Shown here: one piece after another, positions 1 through 6,528 of the stretch | Layout of the letters: each line of letters begins with the position of its first letter | How positions within the stretch are numbered: position 1 is the stretch's first letter | Source: Terriglobales bacterium | Lineage (GTDB): Bacteria > Acidobacteriota > Terriglobia > Terriglobales > Acidobacteriaceae | Assembly: GCA_035764005.1 (NCBI GenBank) | Contig: DASTZZ010000062.1 | Coordinates: 1 to 45,542 of the forward strand | Length of the DNA: 45,542 nt | Reading direction: 5' to 3' | The notes under the pieces: model-generated | What the model saw: the letters and a program-made list of their open reading frames with translations, nothing else | Told to the model about the DNA's origin: nothing | The model's database searches: none | Position numbers and translations under genes: made by a program

Positions 1-75
1 GCTCTCGCCGGCATCCATCGCCCGCATCACCGATATCTTGAAATCACGACTGTAGCTGCCTCGGGCCAAGTCCAT
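1..75 (-). CDS. Transposase OrfA-like protein, N-terminus only (runs off window)
   Basis: Only the first 25 codons are present, reading leftward off the window. The peptide begins MDLARGSYSRDFK and continues with a stretch ending MDAGES, which resembles the start of helix-turn-helix transposase OrfA proteins (IS3-like or related), where a DNA-binding helix-turn-helix follows. A good ribosome binding site (GGAGAAAGG) lies just upstream of the ATG at 75, supporting a real start. The family cannot be fixed from 25 residues. The A+T-rich spacer and tandem repeats to its right (489-587) may belong to the same element. Confidence 0.5.
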   Translation of the reverse strand, partial: MDLARGSYSRDFKISVMRAMDAGES

Positions 76-753
76 TGCCTTTCTCCATTCAATGTACTCA
101 GTCCCTTATTTCCCTGTCTCATTTTTGGGGTTCACTCCAAGCTTCTATGCCCCTCCCCCCTCCCCCCTTTTTCGCAAAATACATCTTCCAAAGCACTTAG
201 CTTCTTTTTTCTCGCGTTTTTCCCAATTTAGTACACAATATGTTGTATTCCGAAAATGCGAAATACCGAGATCTTGTTTATTACTACTCAGTAATTACCC
301 TTTCTGCTTCGAGAAGCGCCGGAGGCGCGCCATATGAAAGCCCAGGACGAAGTCCCGCGGAAGGAAGCAAGCGGTTTGGGCCCGGTTAAGCAAACGCACG
401 TTTCCCCGGGATTTTGACCCACAAACTTCGTCGATAACCATTGTGCAGTGAAGTACATAGGCGAGAAGTCCGGCGAGAATGATCGGCTGGGGTAACGCCG
501 AGTTTTCCACGGGGTAACCCCGAAATTTCCACGGGGTAACGCCGAACTTTCCACACGGTAACCCCGAGCTTTCCGTGGGGTAACCCCAGCCCGCCGACAT
601 CCGCGCATTCATCAAGCGCGCTTGGCGCCCCATTTCGAAACTTTGTGCTGTCGGTCTCCACGCTCGAATCACACCCATACTTCTGTGCTATGACGAAACA
701 GGGCGAAAGTCAAGCGAATTTCTGGAACACGAATTTGAAGTTGCGCCATCCTG
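76..753. other. Gene-free spacer with pyrimidine-rich stretch and tandem repeats
   Basis: No convincing gene is seen. Bases 92-300 are pyrimidine-rich and A+T-richer than the rest of the window, with C and T runs near 150-175. Short open frames here have no recognisable protein and poor start signals. A 22-bp tandem repeat occupies 489-587. The stretch lies between the start of a transposase gene and the 3' end of tetR, so it may include the end of a mobile element. Confidence 0.5.
489..587. repeat. 22-bp tandem direct repeat, about 4.5 copies
   Basis: Units start at 489, 511, 533, 555 and 577 (the last is partial). The unit reads GGGGTAACCCCGAAATTTCC plus AC, with variation mainly at the GGGGTAAC(G/C)CC head and the middle A/T bases. 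The head GGGGT-A-ACCCC is itself a short palindrome, so the array looks like spaced protein-binding iterons. No spacer lies between units, so it is not a CRISPR array. Function unknown. Confidence 0.85.
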
Positions 754-1401
754 TTAGGTGATCCGGCTCCGTCGTTTGTGAGCGAGCAGCGAATCGACTA
801 GAGTATCGGCCAGCCAGTCCTGGTATTTCTGCGGAGACCAGCCGCGCTCGCTCACCAGCATCCTGTAGACGTCGCCACCGGTGAGCATCCAGAAAATATC
901 GCGTGCTGTCTGAAAGGTGAGTCCTGCTCGCAGCTCTCCAGAGTCGCGAAGGGAAGTGATCATGCTTTTCTCTCCGTCATAGCGCAGACGCTCGCGCTGC
1001 TGTTCCAGCTTCGCCAGCTCAGGCGCCACCACGCCGGCGCCTCGCAGCAAATCAAAACTTGCACTTTGCGTGGCGCGGATTTGCCGGGCGACACCGGCAG
1101 CGAGCCGCAAACGTTCTTCCGGATCCTTCGCACTTAACGCCTGCCGCACCATCTCCTCGTAATCCTGACCGAACATCGATTGATCAAGAAGCGCGATTAG
1201 AATTCCGGTCTTCGATTTGAAGATGGCATAGACGGTCGGGGCCGAAACCTGCGCTGCGCGCGCCACGGCCTCAATCGTCATCCCTGCATAGCCTTCCCGC
1301 TCCAATAGCTTTCGCGTGGCTTCGACGATTCGGCTGCGCGTGTCGTCCGCCTGGCGTTCGCGTAGCAACGATTTGTAGGAACGCTTTCCTGTTGTGGCCA
1401 A
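754..1401 (-). CDS. TetR/AcrR family transcriptional regulator
   Basis: Likely a ligand-responsive repressor. The N-terminal part carries a TetR helix-turn-helix: RSRIVEATRKLLEREGYAGM, then a helix with VARAAQVSAPTVYAIF, the usual TetR recognition region. The C-terminal ligand-binding half is not specific enough to name an effector. The start is uncertain. A frame open back to 1464 begins with an unsupported TTG, and a promoter (TTACAC, 17 bp, TATAAT) lies inside it at 1412-1440, so translation must begin downstream. TTG at 1401 is chosen; TTG at 1368, with AGGAAAG upstream, is an alternative. It is divergent from the NAD(P)-binding/DoxX pair, which it probably controls, a common arrangement for TetR repressors. 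Confidence 0.85.
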   Translation of the reverse strand: MATTGKRSYKSLLRERQADDTRSRIVEATRKLLEREGYAGMTIEAVARAAQVSAPTVYAIFKSKTGILIALLDQSMFGQDYEEMVRQALSAKDPEERLRLAAGVARQIRATQSASFDLLRGAGVVAPELAKLEQQRERLRYDGEKSMITSLRDSGELRAGLTFQTARDIFWMLTGGDVYRMLVSERGWSPQKYQDWLADTLVDSLLAHKRRSRIT

Positions 1402-1411
1402 ATCGCGATGA

Positions 1412-1447
1412 ATTATAGCATCATATATTAAGTAGTGTAATCTATAA
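1412..1447 (-). promoter_or_regulatory. tetR promoter with overlapping inverted repeat (candidate TetR operator)
   Basis: On the minus strand, TTACAC (1440-1435) and TATAAT (1417-1412) are separated by exactly 17 bp, close to a sigma-70 promoter. The same segment holds inverted arms TTATAG (1413-1418) and CTATAA (1442-1447), with inner ATTA/TAAT arms. This fits an operator lying between the divergent tetR and 1482-2123 genes. Binding by this TetR protein is inferred. Confidence 0.55.
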
Positions 1448-1481
1448 CCAATATGGAAGACCAAATCTGGAGAGGGTTTCC

Positions 1482-2123
1482 GTGACGGGGGCCAATATGC
1501 AAATCGTCGTCTTAGGGGCTACTGGCGGTACGGGACTTGAAAGTATCACGCGATCATTGCAGCAAGGTCACTCTGTAACGGCTTTGGTCCGTTCGCCGGA
1601 ACGGCTCAGGCCATTTCAGGATCGAATCACTGTCAGGCGCGGGGACCTGCTAAGCTCCGCAGATCTTCAGGCGGCTATTGAAGGTCACGACGCCGTTCTA
1701 TCGGCATTCGGCCCTCGTGTGCCCGTAAAGCAAAATGAAGCACATCTCTTAGAGCACTTCGCCGGCGCGCTCACAAAAGCAATGTTGCATGCGAGTGTTC
1801 GTCGCGTTGTTGTGGAGTCAGTTGCCTTCCTTTTCAAGGATTCCCTTTTGCCACCGGTGTATCTGCTCGGTCGATTGTTGTTTCCACGAACGGTTGCGGA
1901 CGCTTCGGCGATGGAGCAAGTCTTTGCCGAGAGTGAACTCGACTGGACGATGGTCCGATCACCGGAGCTCACCGACAAACCATTTACCGGAAAGTACCGA
2001 GTGTTGGAGGGCCATCTGCCGGGCTTCGGCTTCAAGATTTCGCGCGCAGATGTCGCCGATTTCATGATCAGCGTCGTTGCGAATCGCTCCACGATCCGCA
2101 AAGTCATCGGCTTGTCGAACTAA
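1482..2123 (+). CDS. NAD(P)-binding Rossmann protein (NmrA/atypical SDR family)
   Basis: Predicted cytosolic NAD(P)-binding protein of 213 residues. The N-terminal motif GATGGTG follows the first beta-strand (MQIVVLGATGGTG), the dinucleotide-binding glycine motif of atypical short-chain dehydrogenases, and VTALVRSPERL follows as in NmrA/YwnB-like proteins. The classical YxxxK catalytic pair is not evident, so it may be a redox sensor or reductase of unknown substrate. Start: GTG at 1482 has GGAGAGGG 6 nt upstream; the ATG at 1497 begins closer to the fold but lacks as good a site. The next gene starts 25 bp downstream on the same strand, so the two form a likely operon, divergent from tetR. 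Confidence 0.85.
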   Translation: MTGANMQIVVLGATGGTGLESITRSLQQGHSVTALVRSPERLRPFQDRITVRRGDLLSSADLQAAIEGHDAVLSAFGPRVPVKQNEAHLLEHFAGALTKAMLHASVRRVVVESVAFLFKDSLLPPVYLLGRLLFPRTVADASAMEQVFAESELDWTMVRSPELTDKPFTGKYRVLEGHLPGFGFKISRADVADFMISVVANRSTIRKVIGLSN

Positions 2124-2148
2124 CCACCGAAACAGAAACGAGGTCTTC

Positions 2149-2523
2149 ATGTTCGTTGCCTACGTTATTGTCACGATTGTGACAGCCGCAGCCAACATCT
2201 ATGCGGCAACAAATGACTTCATCCGCCCAGCATGGCTCATGAGCAGCATGAGCAAACTAGGAGTGCCAGAATCGCGGCTACCCACATTGGGCATGCTCAA
2301 AGCGACAGGAGCACTAGGATTGCTGATCGGACTTGCCGTGCCATTCATCGGAGCGGCTGCAGCAATTTCTCTGATCCTGTTCTTTGCTGCCGCCATCATT
2401 ACTCACCTGCGAGCAGGGGATCATGGGTTTGGCATCGCCGTGGTGTTCCTCCTGCTCGCGGTTGCCGCCTTGGTGCTCACTATCTATGTGAGAAAGCCGC
2501 CTATGTTGGCGTCAATCTCGTAA
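2149..2523 (+). CDS. DoxX-like small integral membrane protein
   Basis: A 124-residue protein made almost entirely of hydrophobic helices (about four membrane segments: residues 3-20, 47-66, 68-90 and 97-116), matching the size and layout of DoxX-like/DUF4267-type inner-membrane proteins. The segment LGMLKATGALGLLIGL is typical of DoxX-like proteins, where a K-x-x-G-A-L-G-L-L pattern starts the second helix. The ATG at 2149 follows ACGAGG. It is 25 bp behind the NAD(P)-binding gene, and TetR-SDR-DoxX sets are common in soil bacteria. A role in quinone or thiol stress is speculative. Confidence 0.75.
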   Translation: MFVAYVIVTIVTAAANIYAATNDFIRPAWLMSSMSKLGVPESRLPTLGMLKATGALGLLIGLAVPFIGAAAAISLILFFAAAIITHLRAGDHGFGIAVVFLLLAVAALVLTIYVRKPPMLASIS

Positions 2524-2618
2524 TCGGCAGTTCGCACAGTCCCAAAGGCTCGAGAAGCTATCGCTAGAAGGCGGAAAACCGGGCGATCACGCTGTCCCTG
2601 ATTTCCTTCGTCTTGTTG

Positions 2619-3173
2619 TCACTCGGCATTCAGAGAATCGGTATAGATCAGGTACTTCTGCCGGACACGCATGAGTTGTTGCAGCTTCGGCTGATAGTCC
2701 TGGGCAATACACCGTGGATCTTTGCCGGACTTAAGCTCCGCCACGGTCGACTGATTCCCCAGCAGTTCGATCAAGCGATCCAACTCCCAATTCGCGGGAT
2801 AGAGCTTCAACAGCGCGGAGCCAAGTTCCAATCCAAGTTCCGGCGCATCGAGAACAGATCGGTCAGTCACGATCATCTGTAATCCGCCCACGCGCTGTCC
2901 GCCTAACCTGGCTGCGATCGCAACGTGCGATTGCCAACCTCGCGGAACCCTGGGTAGACTTTGGGGATTCGCATCCCAGCGCTCCCCAACTGCAGTTCCG
3001 CCCTGGGCTAGTTTATTTCGTGCCTGCGGCAGCGGCTTTGTGGCTCTGTCTTTCCGAAGCTGGACTTCCCGAATCGGGAAATTGGAGCTCGAAATAACAT
3101 CCATCTTCCCATCTGAAATCGAAAAAAGAATTGCTTGACCCGCGATGTAGTTGGGTATAGAGTCCCTGCCCAA
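2619..3173 (-). pseudogene. Decayed C-terminal fragment of NamZ-like (DUF1343) exo-beta-N-acetylmuramidase
   Basis: The last ~95 residues match the end of DUF1343/NamZ proteins, which release N-acetylmuramic acid from peptidoglycan chains: GGLQMIVTDRSVLDAPELG, then LGSALLKLYP, ELLGN, and near the end a VRQKYLIY segment, corresponding to the family's GVQ-I-VTDR, LYP, LLGN and R-x-YLLY motifs. The family is about 400 residues; here the catalytic N-terminal part is missing, and the first ~85 residues of the open frame resemble nothing in the family. No good ribosome binding site precedes it. Best read as a gene remnant. The frame also contains a perfect TTCCC-N5-GGGAA palindrome at 3066-3080. 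Confidence 0.65.
3066..3080. repeat. 15-bp palindrome TTCCC-N5-GGGAA, perfect arms (copy 1)
   Basis: Reads TTCCCGAATCGGGAA, which is palindromic apart from the central base. It is one of four copies with perfect arms in this window (the others are at 6366, 29121 and 43485). Confidence 0.7.
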
Positions 3174-3238
3174 CCCTACACTGTCATCCCTCGACGTAAC
3201 GGCCCTCGAACGATCTCTTGCCTCGAAAGGAGAACACC

Positions 3239-4516
3239 ATGTCTCACTCCAGCACTCTCTTCCAGCGCTATTCGGTATTGATGCTCTCGATCTTCCTCTG
3301 CATCGCCGCCTTCGCTCGGGCGGACGCTGTGACTGATTGGAACGTGATTGCTGTCAATACTGCAATCGCGAACGGTCAAAGTCCATTTGCTCAAGCACGC
3401 TTTGCAGCAATCGCTCAACTTGCCGTCTTTGAAGCTGTCAACTCCATCCGCGGAGACTACCAGCCATATCTCGGCACCATCCAGGCTCCCGCGGGCGCTT
3501 CAGTCGACGCGGCGGCAATCCAAGCTGCGTATCGCGTGCTTAGGACGTACTTCCCTAACAGCGCAGCGACGCTCGACATGCAGCGCGCCAACTCACTGGC
3601 AGCAATCGCAGACGACCAAGCCAAGACCGACGGCATCGCCACTGGCGAAGCCACCGCTTTGGCGATGATTGCGCTGCGCGCTAACGACGGCTCGTCGCCT
3701 CCGCAATTCAAGATTCCCGGAGCGCCACTTCCGGGTGAGTGGCAGGCCACTCCGAGTTGTCCAATAGTCAACGGAGTTGCCGTCGGGCAGTTTCTTCACT
3801 GGCAGAATGTAACTCCATTCGGCGTCACCAGTGCTGGGGCATTTCTACTGGATCCGCCACCGGCTCTTACCAGCAACGAGTATGCAAAAGCCTATAACGA
3901 GGTGATGACGGTCGGAAACGCTACTAGCACTGAGCGCCCACAGGATCGGTCTAACGTCGCGATCTTCTACGCAGCCTCGTCACCAACCTATGTAATCAAC
4001 CAGGCTGCCCGGCAGGTTGCGCAGGAACAGGGGCGTTCGATGTCGGAAAATGCTCGGGCTCTGGCACTGATCAATATGGCGGTGAGCGATAGCCTGGTGG
4101 CATCCTTCCTCAACAAGTACCACTACAACTTCTGGCGTCCCGAAACGGCAATTCATCTCGGCGGCACAGACGACAATGCGAAAACCGATCCTGACACCAC
4201 ATATAAGCCGTTTATCCTCACGCCGTGCTTCCCCAGTTATCCCTCGAACCACGGCAGCGGCACTGGCGGAGGAGTCGAGGTCCTAAGACGTCTTTATGGT
4301 GAGGCAGGCCATTCGATCACGATCTCGAATCCCGCGGTCCCGAACATCGTCTTTCAATACACGACGTTCAAGCAGATCGCCGACGATATTTCCGACGCCC
4401 GTATTTATGGCGGAATTCATTTCCGATTCGACCAGGAGGCAGGCTCCGACCTTGGGCGCGCGATCGGCACCGCAGTATATAAAGACAACTTGCGTCGAGT
4501 GCACGATGACGAATGA
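3239..4516 (+). CDS. Exported vanadium-dependent haloperoxidase-like protein (PAP2 superfamily)
   Basis: A 425-residue protein with a signal peptide (hydrophobic 12-25, cleavage near ARA-DA). The vanadate/phosphate-binding residues of the haloperoxidase/PAP2 superfamily are visible: K293 and R300 in KYHYNFWRPETAI, the PSYPSNHGSGTGG segment with acid-base His338, and R388/H394 in SDARIYGGIHFRFD. Family members oxidise halides with peroxide, or act as acid phosphatases; halide specificity cannot be read from sequence. ATG 3239 follows AGGAGAACACC, so it is preferred to an upstream in-frame start at 3218. Flanking genes are unrelated, and it is probably transcribed alone. Export to periplasm or outside is inferred from the signal peptide. 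Confidence 0.88.
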   Translation: MSHSSTLFQRYSVLMLSIFLCIAAFARADAVTDWNVIAVNTAIANGQSPFAQARFAAIAQLAVFEAVNSIRGDYQPYLGTIQAPAGASVDAAAIQAAYRVLRTYFPNSAATLDMQRANSLAAIADDQAKTDGIATGEATALAMIALRANDGSSPPQFKIPGAPLPGEWQATPSCPIVNGVAVGQFLHWQNVTPFGVTSAGAFLLDPPPALTSNEYAKAYNEVMTVGNATSTERPQDRSNVAIFYAASSPTYVINQAARQVAQEQGRSMSENARALALINMAVSDSLVASFLNKYHYNFWRPETAIHLGGTDDNAKTDPDTTYKPFILTPCFPSYPSNHGSGTGGGVEVLRRLYGEAGHSITISNPAVPNIVFQYTTFKQIADDISDARIYGGIHFRFDQEAGSDLGRAIGTAVYKDNLRRVHDDE

Positions 4517-4750
4517 GTAGTCACCTCCTGAAACATCGGGACATCCATCATAAGTAGAAGTAAGGAGAGACGGGGGTCCCTTACACTTGGGAGTTCCCAA
4601 AGTGCTGGGATGGTCGTGAACGGTCTTTGATGTGTCCGCACGGCCAAAGCGGCCGGATGCGCCACTCTTGCGCGATGTTTGCGCGACGGTGGGATTCCAC
4701 GGACGTTTGAACAGTCTCTCTTTGACAGAGACACGCTGGAGGAACGCATC

Positions 4751-5275
4751 ATGACTCTGTTGAAACAAAAATCTCTATCCCAAACTGCTGAACGTCTTGT
4801 TCTTCTCGCTGCCTCTGCGTTCCTGATAGTGGCATCCAGTTTGACTACTGCATTCTCGCTGCAGGTTGCGCCGCCGAAGGTTGATGCAGCCGACGTTCGG
4901 GCTTTCGTTGGTACCTGGGAAGCAAAATTCAGGGGCAAGACCTTTCAAACCGTCAAACTCGAGAACACGGGTGGAAAGCTCTCCGGCACAGCCAACCACA
5001 TCGCGATCGCGCTGGACAGCGAGGGAAACTTGATTGACGCGCGGGCGCATGAGGGATCTGACGACATAACTTTTGCGAAAGTTGAAGGGAACATCCTTCA
5101 TTTCACGTGCACCGGCAAAGCGCATATGAATACGACTACCGGTATCAGCTATCCGGAAAAGACAGAATATGAAATGAAGTTAGCGGGCGAGGGTGAGGCC
5201 GAAATTCGTCCTGTTGGAGACGGCGTCGATGCGCCACAACTCAAGCCTTGGAAGCTGGAGCGCGTAAAAAAGTAG
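4751..5275 (+). CDS. Hypothetical exported protein, lipocalin-like beta-sheet fold
   Basis: Not recognised as a named family. It has 174 residues: a basic N-terminus, a hydrophobic segment (16-36) that looks like a signal peptide, then a beta-rich domain starting VRAFVGTWEAKFRGK, with alternating polar/hydrophobic strands and a 'GTW' start typical of lipocalin-like or small ligand-binding barrels. It ends WKLERVKK. ATG 4751 follows GGAGGAA at good spacing, so an in-frame start at 4679 is rejected. It lies downstream of the haloperoxidase-like gene with a 234-bp spacer, so it probably has its own promoter. Function unknown. Confidence 0.7.
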   Translation: MTLLKQKSLSQTAERLVLLAASAFLIVASSLTTAFSLQVAPPKVDAADVRAFVGTWEAKFRGKTFQTVKLENTGGKLSGTANHIAIALDSEGNLIDARAHEGSDDITFAKVEGNILHFTCTGKAHMNTTTGISYPEKTEYEMKLAGEGEAEIRPVGDGVDAPQLKPWKLERVKK

Positions 5276-5388
5276 ACGGCCGATGCCGACGCTCTCTTCC
5301 CATTATGGGTTACGGTTTTCTAGTCGGAATTTCCAGGAAACCGGTGCTCCACTTGGAAAGCCAACCTTGCAGTTCCTGCGCCCGCCGT

Positions 5389-5418
5389 TCTATACTGAAC
5401 CATATGGTTCAGTATAGA
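5389..5418. promoter_or_regulatory. 30-bp perfect palindrome at the arsR-type start codon; probable autoregulatory operator
   Basis: The left half TCTATACTGAACCAT (5389-5403) is the exact reverse complement of the right half (5404-5418), with no mismatch or spacer. The ATG of the ArsR gene is the first triplet of the right half. The left half holds TATACT (5391-5396), a -10-like hexamer 7 nt before the ATG; TTGCAG at 5367-5372 could be a weak -35 with an 18-bp gap. Binding here would cover -10, transcription start and start codon. Binding by the encoded ArsR protein is inferred. Confidence 0.85.
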
Positions 5419-5766
5419 GAACCCGTCCTCGACGCTTCGTTTGCCGCCATCTCAGATTCCACCCGACGCGGCGTTCTGGAACAGCTAGGACGCGCGGATG
5501 CTTCGATCACCGACCTGGCCGAGAAGTTTCACATGACGCTGACGGGCATGAAGAAGCACGTCGGCGTCCTGGAGCAGGCAGGGCTCGTCGTCACGGAAAA
5601 GGTCGGGCGTGTGCGCACCTGCAGGCTCGGCCGACGCGCACTCGAGAAAGAGGCGGCATGGATCGAGAGGTACCGCCAGCTCTGGGCCGCACGCTTCAAC
5701 GAACTGGACAAGCTGGTCGACGAATTGAAACAGAAGGAGAACGCCCATGAGCGAAAGAAAAGATAA
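5404..5766 (+). CDS. ArsR/SmtB family winged-helix regulator
   Basis: A 120-residue DNA-binding regulator. It has the ArsR fold: FAAISDSTRRGVLEQLG, then ITDLAEKFHMTLTGMKKHVGVLEQAGLV with the recognition helix, then the wing VVTEKVGRVRTCRLG. The C-terminal tail (WIERYRQLWAARFNELDKLV) is typical of the ArsR branch paired with SRPBCC proteins. No metal-binding Cys pair is seen, so the signal is probably not arsenic. The start at 5404 lies at the centre of a perfect 30-bp palindrome, has no ribosome binding site, and has a -10-like box 7 nt upstream, so the mRNA may be leaderless. The gene overlaps the next by 20 bp (translational coupling). Confidence 0.92.
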   Translation: MVQYREPVLDASFAAISDSTRRGVLEQLGRADASITDLAEKFHMTLTGMKKHVGVLEQAGLVVTEKVGRVRTCRLGRRALEKEAAWIERYRQLWAARFNELDKLVDELKQKENAHERKKR

Positions 5767-6274
5767 TGCAATCAACTCCACAAAGTACGGCACGACGGCA
5801 GAACGGAAATCCGATCGTGAGCTCGTCGTGACGCGAACCTTCAACGGCCCGGCGCATATCGTCTTCGATGCCTGGACCAAGCCGGAACTGCTCAAGCGGT
5901 GGTGGGCGCCGAAGTCGTTCGGAATATCCTTCGTTTCCTGCGAGGCCGACGCTCGTACCGGGGGCACATACCGTTTCGTCTTCAGTCATCCCGCCTCGGA
6001 TCAGCCAATGGCATTCTTCGGCAGGTACGTCGAAGTGACTCCGCCCTCGCGCCTCGTCTGGACGAATGACGAAGGCGATGAAGGCGGGGCCGTCACCACG
6101 GTAACCTTCGAAGAAAAAAGAGGCGGCGAGACCCTCGTCGTTCTGCACGACCTCTATCCCTCAAAACAAGCTCTCGACGATGCCATCGCCTCCGGAAGTA
6201 CAAGTGGCTGCAGCGAGCAGTTCGAGCAGTTGGACCAGCTTCTCGTCTCTGCGGAAACGGGCGTGGGACAGTGA
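5747..6274 (+). CDS. SRPBCC/AHSA1 domain protein
   Basis: A 175-residue protein with the AHSA1-type START-like ligand-binding fold: LVVTRTFNGPAHIVFDAWTKPELLKRWWAPKSF at residues 27-59, then the FRF-type strand in GGTYRFVFSHP, and the C-terminal helix SEQFEQLDQLL. Proteins of this type bind hydrophobic ligands in a deep cavity, and many are encoded next to ArsR repressors. The usual GM-x-x-GW segment before the last helix is altered to GSTSGCSEQF here. ATG 5747 lies in AGGAGAACGCCCATG, a good site. It overlaps arsR by 20 bp, and one operator at 5389-5418 probably controls both. Ligand unknown. Confidence 0.9.
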   Translation: MSERKDNAINSTKYGTTAERKSDRELVVTRTFNGPAHIVFDAWTKPELLKRWWAPKSFGISFVSCEADARTGGTYRFVFSHPASDQPMAFFGRYVEVTPPSRLVWTNDEGDEGGAVTTVTFEEKRGGETLVVLHDLYPSKQALDDAIASGSTSGCSEQFEQLDQLLVSAETGVGQ

Positions 6275-6335
6275 TGAACTCATCGAACGCGCGCGAGTGG
6301 AAAGGCATTTTGTTTCACCCCTAAAATTCAGAATG

Positions 6336-6421
6336 AATTTCTTCGCACGTTCCAGACGGAACGTCTTCCCGGTACGGGAATAAATTGAGAATACGTTCCG
6401 TCTGGAAGCTGTGAAGAAATT
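6336..6421. repeat. 86-bp imperfect inverted repeat (large hairpin) overlapping the left IS end
   Basis: Arms 6336-6364 and 6393-6421 (29 bp each) pair with three mismatches around a 28-nt loop. The loop contains a second palindrome, TTCCC-GGTAC-GGGAA (6366-6380). The outer 18 bp of the right arm are the IS1182 terminal repeat, and the outer 18 bp of the left arm are a degenerate copy of it in inverted orientation. The inner arms (AGACGGAACGT / ACGTTCCGTCT) are perfect. Confidence 0.85.
6366..6380. repeat. 15-bp palindrome TTCCC-N5-GGGAA, perfect arms (copy 2)
   Basis: Reads TTCCCGGTACGGGAA and forms the tip of the 6336-6421 hairpin. Same motif as at 3066, 29121 and 43485. Confidence 0.7.
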
Positions 6422-6422
6422 G
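6404..6422. repeat. IS1182 left terminal inverted repeat
   Basis: GGAAGCTGTGAAGAAATTG, the exact reverse complement of 8100-8118. Similarity stops outside GGAAG on both sides, which fixes the element ends. Confidence 0.85.
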
Positions 6423-6528
6423 TTTTCTGTTCATCGGGGCAAGAGTTTCTCCGCTCGCTTCGCTATTGGTACTGAGTCTCCTTAGTTAGAAGGGCTTTTG
6501 ACAGGTATTGTGGCATGAGGGGACAGCG

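Noticed and set aside
489-587. CRISPR-like array
   Set aside because: Repeats are directly abutting without variable spacers, and no cas gene is present.
1441-1464. Earlier tetR start at 1464 (TTG)
   Set aside because: It has no ribosome binding site and would lie upstream of the tetR promoter at 1412-1440.
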